A DNA stretch of 39,004 nt from a bacterium (GTDB lineage: Bacteria > Babelota > Babeliae > Babelales > Babelaceae): NCBI GenBank assembly GCA_021827715.1, contig JAKAUO010000025.1, positions 1 to 39,004 on the forward strand, given 5' to 3'. This document shows, piece by piece, positions 24,867 through 32,146 of the stretch; positions within the stretch are counted from its first letter, which is position 1; each line of letters begins with the position of its first letter. Position numbers and translations under genes: made by a program. The notes beneath the pieces are model-generated. The model searched no databases and was not told the DNA's origin. It saw only the letters and a program-made list of their open reading frames with translations.

Positions 24867-25262
24867 TTAATTTTTAAGAGTTAACGCTTCTTTAAGTCGA
24901 GCAATTAATATATTGGTATTAAGAAGTTTTTCGGTTAAATATTTCACAATAACAGCTTCATATTTTTTAAGTGCGTTTCCAATAACCAGAAGGTTACCTT
25001 TTGAAGCTACTTTATCCAATGCTTCAGCAAACTTTACCACGTCAGGATCGTTTGATTTTTTAAGAAGTGGAATAGCCCTGACACACATACTGTAGAATGA
25101 TTCAGTATTCTTATATTGTAGGTCAGTTAAAAGAGGCTTGAATATCGCTAATGCTTGCTGTTCAGGTGTAGATTCAGCATTAAGAGAAGCACTGGAAGCA
25201 AGGCATACGAATGCCGTTAAATAGATAAGAGGTAATTTGATAGCTTTGTGTATATTTTTCAT
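24867..25262 (-). CDS. Small exported helical protein
   Basis: The 131-residue product has a signal peptide (about 1-29, LASSASLNAES). The mature part is all-helical and Lys/Leu-rich, with no cysteines beyond one in SFYSMCVRAIP. The helices read ALAIFKPLLTDLQYKNTE, DVVKFAEALDKVASKGN and YLTEKLLNTNILIARLKEALTLK. No known motif. It forms a single-gene unit with its own terminator just downstream. Confidence 0.58.
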   Translation of the reverse strand: MKNIHKAIKLPLIYLTAFVCLASSASLNAESTPEQQALAIFKPLLTDLQYKNTESFYSMCVRAIPLLKKSNDPDVVKFAEALDKVASKGNLLVIGNALKKYEAVIVKYLTEKLLNTNILIARLKEALTLKN

Positions 25263-25367
25263 AATATATTTTCCTTTCTGTGTGAAGTTTTAGTTATGAA
25301 GTACTTTCACTTAAGCATATATTACCAGTATAGGATAATAGCTCATAGTGTCAAAAGGGGTAGTAAT

Positions 25368-25472
25368 ATGAGCACTAGATCGAATCATTGGTATAAGGTG
25401 GCTCTTTTTCATTCACAGAGGGTTAAAAAAAGAGTATATTATGAGAACTTAATTCAATTTAATCTTCAATAA
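25368..25472 (+). CDS. Possible 34-residue basic peptide
   Basis: An ATG at 25368 follows AAAAGGGG with a seven-base gap, a good ribosome site. The frame encodes a 34-residue basic peptide (MSTRSNHWYKVALFHSQRVK and so on), ending 13 bases before the M23 peptidase gene. There is no signal peptide or known motif. It could be a leader peptide coupled to the peptidase gene, which lacks a clear ribosome site of its own. The frame could also open by chance. Confidence 0.3.
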   Translation: MSTRSNHWYKVALFHSQRVKKRVYYENLIQFNLQ

Positions 25473-25485
25473 CACGAGTTTAAGC

Positions 25486-26691
25486 ATGTTTTTTAATTCC
25501 CGTTTTATCTATATAGCCCTTTTTGCCATAACCAGCTTTATAGGGTATAGAGCATATCTCTATTTTGGCACCACTACCCCCCCCACCATCAAGATTTCTG
25601 ACCTGGTAGATGGTGGATACTATGCTGGTGATAAGGAGTGCCTATTAACGATCCATAGTGACTATTCCATTAAAAATGTATCGTTATGGGTTGATGATAA
25701 GCCCTTGGTTGACCGATTTAAGGTAAACAGCAGCCATTTTGAGCGGGTTATACCTGTTTTTTCAAAGGTTATCGCTAATGGCAAGCATGTTTTGAAGATT
25801 AAGGCAGAAGATGGTTCTTACCGTAAAAATACCACCATTAAAGAGATATCTTTTACTATTGATAATACCCCTTTACAGGCAGCCTTTGTTAAAGCTGATG
25901 CAGATTTTAAGGTGTTTCAGGGAAGAACCTTACATGTGCAATTTCAGGTTAATAAGCCGATAAAAACCGCTTCAATTAAAGTATTATCACACAATTTTCC
26001 CTGTGTGCCTGAAATGGCTAAATCACATATTTATGAGTGTTTTGTACCTATTAACTCTGAAGAAGTCCCCAGTGAGTATTTATTTGCTATAGAGATAGAA
26101 GATTGGGTGGGTAATACCATAACCTTGGATAATAAGTTCCATGTGGTTATGTACCCTTTTAAAAAACAGCAATTAACCGTTCAAAAAGAGAAGGTTCAAA
26201 AAGAAAAGGAATTAGGGTTGCCTGCAGATATGCTGGAAGTTGCCTTAAAGACCGTTTCTCAGAATTCTGTGGCTGAAAAGTTGTGGCATGGCGTTTTTTA
26301 TACTCCATGCGATATCACCGGTGTTTCTACTGAATATGGTACCATACGTACTACCCAAGACAGAGGTAAATACGCTCATAATGCCGTTGACTTACTTGCC
26401 CGGCCTAAGAGTGTGGTATGGGCAGCCCAAGATGGCATAATTGTCATTAAAGAGCGTTATGAGCATAGTGGCCTTACCGTGGGCGTGGACCATGGGTGTG
26501 GAGTAATTACTCTTTATTATCATCTTGATTCGTATGCCCCTGGCATTGAAGTTGGGCAAAAAATTAAAAAAGGCACGCCGGTGGGAACCTTAGGAATGAC
26601 AGGATACGCAAGTGGGTATCACTTGCATTGGGAGATGAGAATATATGATATTCAAGTTGACCCTCTGCAATGGACCAAGCATGATTTTTAA
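25486..26691 (+). CDS. Membrane-anchored M23 family metallopeptidase
   Basis: The 401-residue product has one N-terminal membrane helix (about 7-26). Two beta-rich, Ig-like stretches follow (about 35-215), then a Lys/Gln/Glu linker (about 222-245) and a C-terminal LytM-type domain (about 265-400). The zinc site is H298-x3-D302 plus H381 in HLHWE, with H379 and H346 as catalytic histidines, so the site is complete. Family members cut peptidoglycan cross-links, or, if inactive, activate amidases. This one should be active at the cell wall. Its last codons overlap the start of the next gene. Confidence 0.87.
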   Translation: MFFNSRFIYIALFAITSFIGYRAYLYFGTTTPPTIKISDLVDGGYYAGDKECLLTIHSDYSIKNVSLWVDDKPLVDRFKVNSSHFERVIPVFSKVIANGKHVLKIKAEDGSYRKNTTIKEISFTIDNTPLQAAFVKADADFKVFQGRTLHVQFQVNKPIKTASIKVLSHNFPCVPEMAKSHIYECFVPINSEEVPSEYLFAIEIEDWVGNTITLDNKFHVVMYPFKKQQLTVQKEKVQKEKELGLPADMLEVALKTVSQNSVAEKLWHGVFYTPCDITGVSTEYGTIRTTQDRGKYAHNAVDLLARPKSVVWAAQDGIIVIKERYEHSGLTVGVDHGCGVITLYYHLDSYAPGIEVGQKIKKGTPVGTLGMTGYASGYHLHWEMRIYDIQVDPLQWTKHDF

Positions 26692-27190
26692 AAATTTAGA
26701 AATATATTTTCTTTCAGCCTCATCAGTAATACGATGGGGCTTTACTTTTATTATACTGGTTGCGCTATGCGCTTTATGGTACTTTTTTGCGTATCTGCCA
26801 GTAGAGAAAAAAATAAACAGACTGCGCTTTAACATTGCAGAACATGAAACCTTGCAGCAACATACTGAACATGATCAGGAACATCAAAATCAGCATAAAA
26901 AAGCCATAAGGGAGCGTCTGTGGGGTGCAGGCTCGTATAACAGCTTTCTTAAAGATCTGGTCAATGCTGGCATTACGGTGAAAAAAGTATCGATTGAAAA
27001 AGTTACAACTTATTCAGGATATCATGCAACTGAAGCAAAGATGCTTCTCGAAGCCCCTTTTGAGAAATTGTACAACTTTATTAAAACGCATAACGCACAT
27101 TATCTTTGCCTCTGGAGCTCGATTACCAGCATCATAAACTCTGCCAATCTTGTAGAGACAGAGGCTGATATAATTATCTATTCAAAGTAA
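26681..27190 (+). CDS. PilO/GspM-like single-pass membrane protein
   Basis: The product is 169 residues from the ATG at 26681, which overlaps the stop of the peptidase gene; an earlier ATG at 26645 would add 12 residues inside that gene and is less likely. One membrane helix (about 20-40, FTFIILVALCALWYFFAYLP) is followed by a coiled coil (EKKINRLRFNIAEHETLQQH) and an alpha/beta domain of about 85 residues. This layout, with an inner helix pairing VEKKINRLR and a late phi-x-x-L-x-x-F-I element, is that of PilO and GspM, alignment proteins of type IV pili and type II secretion. Sequence similarity is weak, and no other pilus gene is near. Confidence 0.4.
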   Translation: MIFKNLEIYFLSASSVIRWGFTFIILVALCALWYFFAYLPVEKKINRLRFNIAEHETLQQHTEHDQEHQNQHKKAIRERLWGAGSYNSFLKDLVNAGITVKKVSIEKVTTYSGYHATEAKMLLEAPFEKLYNFIKTHNAHYLCLWSSITSIINSANLVETEADIIIYSK

Positions 27191-27199
27191 TGATCCGTT

Positions 27200-27228
27200 T
27201 TGCCAATTTGAAATTATTATGATATGCT
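27200..27228 (+). promoter_or_regulatory. Candidate promoter of the 224-residue membrane protein
   Basis: TTGCCA (27200-27205), a 17-base spacer and TATGCT (27223-27228) match consensus at 5 of 6 and 4 of 6. The start codon lies 27 bases downstream, with AAAGGGA between. Confidence 0.5.
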
Positions 27229-27254
27229 GTGAGTAATAATTGTAAAGGGACTTT

Positions 27255-27929
27255 ATGAAAAAACTATCTATTATTCTCGTATCAGCTTTCTTACTTAATT
27301 CTTTGGCCGCCAATGAAAATTTAAAATTGCTTGCATCTGCAGCATTATATGGCGTAGGCACTCATATTATTGTAAAAGGTATAGAAAAAAAATTCCCGCT
27401 GTCTCCATTAAGTCACAAATGCGCAACATTGGCTTTTTTTGCTGGAACTTTAATGACTAATTTGTCTTTATATTCCGCAGGAATAAATTTTGCTTCCGGA
27501 AATAATAATGCATCTCAATGGCCATTTTTGGTTCCTTTTGCTGCGGGTGCTGCGGCTCTTAGCACCTATAAATATTATTATGCGCGGCCATTTGAGCGTA
27601 TTAATTCAATACCGTTAAATCTTGTTTTCCAACCTCGTGAGCCAGTTGGATTAGCGCTCGCCGTACAAGAAAGAATACGCACTTTAGAAGACCGAGTAGT
27701 TACATTGCTAGAGGTTTCACGAAATCTTACACGACATTTTCCCCTGCAAATTGATATCAGATTGGATGATGAAGTACATGCGTCTTATGAGCCAGGAGCT
27801 TCCGCTGCATCAGGTTTCTCAGGAATAGATGGAATAGCTGCCGATGAAGCACTTATAATTCGTCAAGATACAAGGCGATTAGAGTTGTTGGCAGGAGCCG
27901 ATAGAGCATCATCTGCTTCAGCATTATAA
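27255..27929 (+). CDS. Exported membrane protein, RP-motif family (fourth copy, opposite strand)
   Basis: The 224-residue product has the leader MKKLSIILVSAFLLNSLAANE. Hydrophobic segments at about 24-42, 52-75 and 92-110 end in AALSTYKYYYARPFERINSI, the same layout as the three minus-strand genes at 22445-24797 (aromatic-rich element with Arg-Pro after the last helix). A helical segment (QERIRTLEDRVVTLLEVSRN) and a Ser/Ala-rich acidic tail follow. AAAGGGA lies four bases before the ATG. It is transcribed alone from a candidate promoter. No named family. Confidence 0.6.
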   Translation: MKKLSIILVSAFLLNSLAANENLKLLASAALYGVGTHIIVKGIEKKFPLSPLSHKCATLAFFAGTLMTNLSLYSAGINFASGNNNASQWPFLVPFAAGAAALSTYKYYYARPFERINSIPLNLVFQPREPVGLALAVQERIRTLEDRVVTLLEVSRNLTRHFPLQIDIRLDDEVHASYEPGASAASGFSGIDGIAADEALIIRQDTRRLELLAGADRASSASAL

Positions 27930-28016
27930 TCTTAATTTTTTTAATACCTCTAGTAATTGTTCATGCATTTGCGTTATACCAAAAATGTACATGGAAAATT
28001 ATCTGGGGGTATTTTT

Positions 28017-28208
28017 ATGAGATTTTTTTTATATAGTCTGTGTCTTTATTTGCCGTGTTCTGCAGCTATTCGGGATATTTTTCAGTATGATCTTGATTGG
28101 AACCATGCGGATTATGAAATCGTCGCACAAGGCACTATTCACCAAACAGGCAAGACATTTAAAGTTTTGCAATGTGGATGTGAGGTCAAAATGGTGCTTG
28201 AAAAGTAA
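28017..28208 (+). CDS. Very small exported protein
   Basis: From the ATG at 28017 (GGGGG six bases upstream) the product has 63 residues. A signal peptide (MRFFLYSLCLYLPCSAA) is followed by a mature part of about 45 residues with two cysteines in a C-G-C near the end (KVLQCGCEVKMVLEK). An upstream ATG at 27957 would put 20 hydrophilic residues before the signal and is rejected. The mature segment YEIVAQGTIHQTGKTFKVLQ looks beta-rich. No family known. Confidence 0.5.
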   Translation: MRFFLYSLCLYLPCSAAIRDIFQYDLDWNHADYEIVAQGTIHQTGKTFKVLQCGCEVKMVLEK

Positions 28209-28228
28209 CAGGTTGTCTGACAATTCTC

Positions 28229-28258
28229 TTGACATGGTTAGCTTAGCTAAGCTAGACT
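28229..28258 (+). promoter_or_regulatory. Promoter of the toxin-antitoxin operon with palindromic operator
   Basis: A perfect -35, TTGACA (28229-28234), is followed after 18 bases by TAGACT (28253-28258, 4 of 6). The perfect 16-bp palindrome TAGCTTAGCTAAGCTA (28239-28254) fills the spacer. Type II antitoxins of the Phd/YefM family repress their own operons by binding palindromes at the promoter, and this is the natural candidate. The antitoxin ATG is at 28295 with AAGGG upstream. Confidence 0.7.
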
Positions 28259-28294
28259 AATTTATGATAATTATATTTATTTTAAGGGATATAT

Positions 28295-28522
28295 ATGAAA
28301 AAAACAAATTTGCATGAAGCGAAAACGCATCTTTCTAAACTGATTGATATGGTCCTTCAAGGGGAAGAAGTTATTATCTGTAAGGCGGGTCACCCCGTTG
28401 CAAAATTAATGCCTTTTATTCCTGAAAAAAAAGTGCGTAAGCCTGGAGCATGGGCAGGTAAGGTCACGATAAGGAAAGATTTTGATATATTGCCTGATGA
28501 TTTTATGGAGCATTTTAAATGA
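28295..28522 (+). CDS. Phd/YefM-family antitoxin
   Basis: The 75-residue product is typical of Phd-type antitoxins. The N-terminal DNA-binding part reads NLHEAKTHLSKLIDMVLQGEEVIICKAGHPVAKLMP (A-K-x-x-L-S-x-L and GEE-V-x-I-x-K-x-G-x-P-V-A-x-L). A short C-terminal tail (DILPDDFMEHF) would wrap the toxin; the L-P-D-D-F ending is common in antitoxins paired with PIN toxins. Its TGA overlaps the toxin ATG (ATGA), the standard arrangement that keeps antitoxin in excess. Confidence 0.88.
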   Translation: MKKTNLHEAKTHLSKLIDMVLQGEEVIICKAGHPVAKLMPFIPEKKVRKPGAWAGKVTIRKDFDILPDDFMEHFK

Positions 28523-28896
28523 GCCTCTATTTAATTGATACGCATATATTGTTATGGTGGTTATCTGACGATAAAAAACTTACTAAGAAAATAAAAGCAA
28601 TTTTATCTAATCCGGATAACGAGATTATAGTCAGTGCAGTTACTTTGTGGGAAATTGCGATTAAAAAATCCCTTAATAAATTAAAGACGCCTGATTTCTT
28701 GAAAGAAGTTTTACATGAAAATTCTTTCAAAATTTTACCCATGACAGGAGATCATGCTTTGTATGTAGAACATTTGCCTCATATCCATAGTGATCCCTTC
28801 GACCGTCTTTTAATTGCGCAAAGCATTGTTGAAAAAGTTCCCTTGATCACTAAGGATCCTATGATTCATAAATATAAAGTGTCTTGTATCTATTAA
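28519..28896 (+). CDS. vapC: PIN-domain toxin (VapC-like)
   Basis: The 125-residue product is a PIN ribonuclease. The four acidic residues of the Mg2+ site are D7 (LIDTHILLWW), E45 (VTLWEIAIKK), D95 (DPFDRLLIAQ) and D113 (ITKDP). The WEIAIK and DPFDRLLIAQA-type motifs belong to the VapC branch usually paired with Phd-type antitoxins. VapC toxins cut tRNA or rRNA when the antitoxin is lost. The stop codon overlaps the A-run that forms the tail of a minus-strand terminator. Confidence 0.9.
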   Translation: MSLYLIDTHILLWWLSDDKKLTKKIKAILSNPDNEIIVSAVTLWEIAIKKSLNKLKTPDFLKEVLHENSFKILPMTGDHALYVEHLPHIHSDPFDRLLIAQSIVEKVPLITKDPMIHKYKVSCIY

Positions 28897-28932
28897 AAAA
28901 AGCCCTTCAACTCGATTAAAAGCTGAAGGGTT
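28894..28932 (-). terminator. Terminator of the minus-strand unit that ends downstream of vapC
   Basis: CCCTTCA (28903-28909) pairs with TGAAGGG (28924-28930), extended by a G-T and an A-T pair, with a 14-base loop. On the minus strand it is followed by an uninterrupted T-run (28900-28894). On the plus strand there is no T-run, so it does not terminate the toxin transcript well. It lies about 190 bases beyond the end of the ABC importer genes. Confidence 0.75.
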
Positions 28933-28940
28933 AGGGGGGA

Positions 28941-28964
28941 GAACAATTCTAGAATGAATTGTTC
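28941..28964. other. 9-bp hairpin in the 3' region of the ABC importer operon
   Basis: GAACAATTC (28941-28949) pairs with GAATTGTTC (28956-28964) over a six-base loop, 9 bases from the terminator hairpin. The 224-base stretch 28897-29120 has no convincing gene; the minus strand holds only a 22-codon frame (ATG near 29085) without a ribosome site. The two adjacent hairpins could be a 3' UTR structure or the end of a small RNA. Confidence 0.4.
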
Positions 28965-29120
28965 ATTTAGGGACGTTTTGAAATAGAGATGTTTCACTAC
29001 TATAACTTTGGATGAGACTAACAATCCATTTTATTAAAGTCAAGCGAGTTATCCATAAGTTTTTTTACATTCTTTTTTAAACGCATAAAAAATGTTGTTA
29101 TCTTGCCGTAAATTGATTAT

Positions 29121-29828
29121 TCACATTTCTGATTGATGATACATAAATTTTTTAATTTCCGGAAAATTATCAGGATGTTTCATGAATTCAATTGATGATG
29201 TTGATTGAATAATAGCACCGGCATGCATTAAAAAAATAGTACATGGTAATTGTTCAACAAGTTGAATATCATGCGTTGCAATAATAATAGTGTAGCCAAG
29301 CCTCGATAGATCCATCAACGCACGCGCGACATACTGTTTGAGTAAAGGGTCCAATGCAGACGTTGGTTCATCAAAGCAAATGATAGCGGGTTTTTGTGCG
29401 ATAGTGCGCAAGATCGCTAGCCGCTGTTTTTGTCCACCAGAAAGTTCATCAGGAAATTTTGTAGCAAACTCTTTTAATCCATAACGCTCTAAAAGATCAT
29501 AGGCAACGGTCTGTGCTTGTGCCAATGGCATGCGTGTGCGCCCTTTGCATAAACCAAACGTAATATTCCCTAGAACCGTTAAATTTTCAAATAAATTAAA
29601 ATGCTGGAACACCATACCAACATCAGATGATTGCAGGGGGTTATCATTAAGTAATAATGTCCCCGTGTCGCGATCTTGCAAGCCTGCTATAATTCGCAAC
29701 AGCGTCGATTTGCCTGTTCCGGATGAACCCAAAAAAACACCAATTGTTCCTGTGGGGATCTCACATGAAATATCATGTAAGATCGTTTTTGATACAAATT
29801 TTTTAGAAAGATTTTTTATCTGCAGCAT
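29121..29828 (-). CDS. Polar amino-acid ABC importer, ATP-binding protein
   Basis: The 235-residue product has Walker [12 protein letters not shown] (about 33-43), Q-loop VGMVFQHFNLFENLTV, signature LSGGQKQRLAILRTIAQ, Walker B AIICFDEPTSALDP and the switch IATHD. It belongs to the GlnQ/ArtP/HisP family. The signature helix reads LAILRT instead of the usual VAIARA. It energises import of an amino acid through the permease encoded directly upstream, with which it overlaps by 26 bases. No ribosome site is visible, which fits translational coupling. Confidence 0.9.
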   Translation of the reverse strand: MLQIKNLSKKFVSKTILHDISCEIPTGTIGVFLGSSGTGKSTLLRIIAGLQDRDTGTLLLNDNPLQSSDVGMVFQHFNLFENLTVLGNITFGLCKGRTRMPLAQAQTVAYDLLERYGLKEFATKFPDELSGGQKQRLAILRTIAQKPAIICFDEPTSALDPLLKQYVARALMDLSRLGYTIIIATHDIQLVEQLPCTIFLMHAGAIIQSTSSIEFMKHPDNFPEIKKFMYHQSEM

Positions 29829-30471
29829 GGTAGGAAAGCTTTGATTCTAAAAGGGTGATAGCATATGATAAACTTATGGTGATCATAAGATATATTACTG
29901 CGATAACAACATATACAGAAAGCGCATCATACGTCTGGGCTATGATTACCTTGCCTGCAAAAAAAAGTTCAGCTACGCCGATCATAGACGCTAAGCTGGT
30001 GTCTTTTATAAGGGTAATAGCTTCATTACCAAGTGCGGGAAGCACCATACGTACCGCTTGGGGTAATATAATAGTTTTTAAAAGTTCTTTGCGGGGAATT
30101 CCCAGCGTTTGTGCCGCTTCAATTTGACCATGTGAAATAGAACGGATACCTGCTTTAATAATTTGGCTGATATACGCGCTACTATTAAGGCCGATAGCAC
30201 AGAGCGCGCACCAGAATGCTGAAAATTGCAGATAGCTATTAAGAATATAATACATGAAAACAATCTGTATAAGCATGGGTGTGCCGCGCAAAATTGTCGT
30301 GTATATTTTTATTAATCCGCGCGCCAAGCCTGATGAGGATGTTTCAAGTATTGCAAGAAATGTTCCAAAGGCTGATCCGATAATGAGTGCACCCGCAGCA
30401 AGCAGTAATGAAGTACCTGTTGCATACAGCAGTTCTGGAAGGCGTTGAATAATCAGCGATAGGTTGATCAT
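29803..30471 (-). CDS. Polar amino-acid ABC importer, permease
   Basis: The 222-residue product has about five membrane helices of the HisM/GlnP/ArtQ family. Diagnostic stretches are YTTILRGTPMLIQIVFMYY near the N-terminal third and the EAA loop QIEAAQTLGIPRKELLKTIILPQAVRMVLPALGNE (about 115-150), which couples to the ATPase. A final VIYLMITISLSYAITLLE helix follows. A single permease gene implies a homodimer. It starts four bases after the binding-protein gene. Confidence 0.9.
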   Translation of the reverse strand: MINLSLIIQRLPELLYATGTSLLLAAGALIIGSAFGTFLAILETSSSGLARGLIKIYTTILRGTPMLIQIVFMYYILNSYLQFSAFWCALCAIGLNSSAYISQIIKAGIRSISHGQIEAAQTLGIPRKELLKTIILPQAVRMVLPALGNEAITLIKDTSLASMIGVAELFFAGKVIIAQTYDALSVYVVIAVIYLMITISLSYAITLLESKLSYHAADKKSF

Positions 30472-30475
30472 GTTT

Positions 30476-31228
30476 TTATAGTTTCCATGTTTCAGATAAT
30501 AGTGTTAAGGTGCCATCTGCTGACATTTCCTGAAGAATCGTATTAATTTTCTGTGCAAGTTCTGGTTTATTTTTTGAAATCCCCAGAGCCGTTTCTTCTT
30601 GCATTTCTGGAATAGGTATTGTCTTAAGTGTAGTGTTCCCGAGTGTTTCTTGTAAAGGCTTTATGGTGCGGGCACCGGTAACAAAGGCTGCAACTTTTCC
30701 ATGTTTTAAAGCCAAGAGCGCATCGCTTATGCTTGGTAGCCGAATAAGGGAGATTTCAGGCTTTTCTGAAAGACGCATGTCTGCAACATATCCTTGATTG
30801 ACCGCAACCTGTTTTCCGTATAAATCCTCTAGCGAATGTATAGTTGAATCAGCAAGAGTGACAATAGTAAGGGGATCTTCCTGTAAATACGATTGACTGA
30901 AAAGAATACGCGCTGCGCGTTCTGGCGTGGGTGACATACCCGTTGCAATAACGTCAATTGAACCAAATTGCATTTGGGGAAGTAAGGTTTCAAAAGGCAT
31001 ATTTTCAAGGCGATACGGCTGACCTAATCGCTTAAAAATTTCTTTAATAAGGTCTATGTCAAAACCCACAATTGCGCCCGATTGATCAATATAACTAAAA
31101 GGTGGGTAATCTGCACTGGTTCCTACCACGATCTCTTGAATTAATGTGTTCGGTTTTTTAAAGTAGCGCACGGTTACTGTCGCTGTCGCAAGCAGTATGA
31201 TCATGATAATCTTATTGAGGCTTTTCAT
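30476..31228 (-). CDS. Amino-acid ABC importer, solute-binding protein
   Basis: The 250-residue product has an N-terminal hydrophobic segment (about 6-22) without a lipobox. A type II periplasmic binding fold follows: VVGTSADYPPFSYIDQSGAIVGFDIDLIKEI, QMQFGSIDVIATGMSPTPERA, LEDLYGKQVAVNQGYV and ISKNKPELAQKIN. The fold and the D-x-x-P-F and G-F-D-x-D motifs are those of ArtJ/GlnH/HisJ proteins, and arginine-type substrates are plausible by analogy with chlamydial ArtJ, but the ligand cannot be read from sequence. GGAG lies eight bases before the ATG. It heads the three-gene importer unit. Confidence 0.88.
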   Translation of the reverse strand: MKSLNKIIMIILLATATVTVRYFKKPNTLIQEIVVGTSADYPPFSYIDQSGAIVGFDIDLIKEIFKRLGQPYRLENMPFETLLPQMQFGSIDVIATGMSPTPERAARILFSQSYLQEDPLTIVTLADSTIHSLEDLYGKQVAVNQGYVADMRLSEKPEISLIRLPSISDALLALKHGKVAAFVTGARTIKPLQETLGNTTLKTIPIPEMQEETALGISKNKPELAQKINTILQEMSADGTLTLLSETWKL

Positions 31229-31255
31229 AGAGCTTCTCCACTATTTAAAGAGTTT

Positions 31256-32026
31256 CTAAATTTTATGGGTAAAAGTTGCTATAAATCCCAGGTTATATAA
31301 CGGCATCCGGAAATGTGGATTAAGCTCTGCGGCTTTTTTGAGCAATTCAAAGGCACGCGTAGGATCTTGCGGATGCATCATAAAATGCACACATCCTAAA
31401 TTATTCAACGTAGTAAAATTATTCGGGTTTATTGCAAATGCTTTTTCTAGCCATGCATGGGCTGTTGCGTAATCATTTTTTTCATAAAAAAGCATCCCAA
31501 GATTATTATACGCGTAATCAAAGTTGGGGTCGCATTCAATGGCCTTTTCAAATTTTTCATGTGCCCATTCAAATTTTTGCTGATACATATACACAATACC
31601 TAAATTATTATAAAAAGCAGACGCCTGTGGTTCTTGCTCAAGCGCCTTTTTTAAATATTTTTCAGCATCAGTATGCATATTATTGCTTGAAAGAAATGTT
31701 CCCAAGTTATAAAGAGCAGCAGAAGCTGGCTTTTCAAAAGCAACCGCTTTTTTTAAGTTGGCAAGACCTTCCTGAATATGGCCCAAAGCGCATTGCATAG
31801 AACCTAAATTGCTCAAAAGGTGTGAAGATGCAGATTGCGCATTGACCGCTTTTTGATAATATTCCAATGTTTTTTGAGGATTATTTTGTTCAAAGTAGCC
31901 ATTTGCAGCAGTTAAAGCATGCATGGCCTGTTCATTTAAGCCTTCTACCGTGGTGTAATAGATATAAGGAGTTTGGAGCGTGCTGGTCATAAGACGAGCT
32001 TTGATATCGATGGTTGTTTGTGTCAT
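31256..32026 (-). CDS. Tetratricopeptide-repeat protein
   Basis: The 256-residue product has about six TPR units from residue 35 to 250, each with the pattern A-x-x-x-x-G-x-x-x-x-x-x-x-A and a terminal P (for example NNLGIVYMYQQKFEWAHEKF, NNLGMLFYEKNDYATAHAWL). No signal peptide is visible, so it is probably cytoplasmic. TPRs are protein-binding scaffolds, and the partner is unknown. It lies 27 bases upstream of the binding-protein gene and may be co-transcribed with the importer. A palindromic repeat precedes it. Confidence 0.85.
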   Translation of the reverse strand: MTQTTIDIKARLMTSTLQTPYIYYTTVEGLNEQAMHALTAANGYFEQNNPQKTLEYYQKAVNAQSASSHLLSNLGSMQCALGHIQEGLANLKKAVAFEKPASAALYNLGTFLSSNNMHTDAEKYLKKALEQEPQASAFYNNLGIVYMYQQKFEWAHEKFEKAIECDPNFDYAYNNLGMLFYEKNDYATAHAWLEKAFAINPNNFTTLNNLGCVHFMMHPQDPTRAFELLKKAAELNPHFRMPLYNLGFIATFTHKI

Positions 32027-32060
32027 AGTTTTTTTGAGTAAGAAATAATATTATTTTCTT

Positions 32061-32100
32061 TTAATCTAAAAAAGTGTCATCTCGGACTGGATCCGGGACC
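32061..32100. repeat. Dispersed palindromic intergenic repeat
   Basis: TTAATCTAAAAAAGTGTCAT leads into TCTCGGACTGGATCCGGGA, whose arms TCTCGGA and TCCGGGA pair with one G-T. Repeats of the form GTCATCCCGGA...TCCGGGAT are known as dispersed palindromes in several bacteria, notably Rickettsiales. The leader part recurs at 23299-23321 and the palindrome type at 35588-35610. It sits in the 120-base gap between the HerA-like and TPR genes, in which I see no other feature. Confidence 0.55.
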
Positions 32101-32146
32101 TAAGTCCTTTTAGTGTATCTTAATTTTACTTTTTTATACAGTTGTA

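Noticed and set aside
27957-28016. Earlier ATG for the 63-residue exported protein
   Set aside because: It would bury the signal peptide behind 20 hydrophilic residues, and the GGGGG ribosome site fits the ATG at 28017.
29049-29057. TTATCCATA, similar to a DnaA box
   Set aside because: It is a single imperfect copy with no cluster, no AT-rich unwinding element pattern and no dnaA or dnaN nearby; not evidence of an origin.
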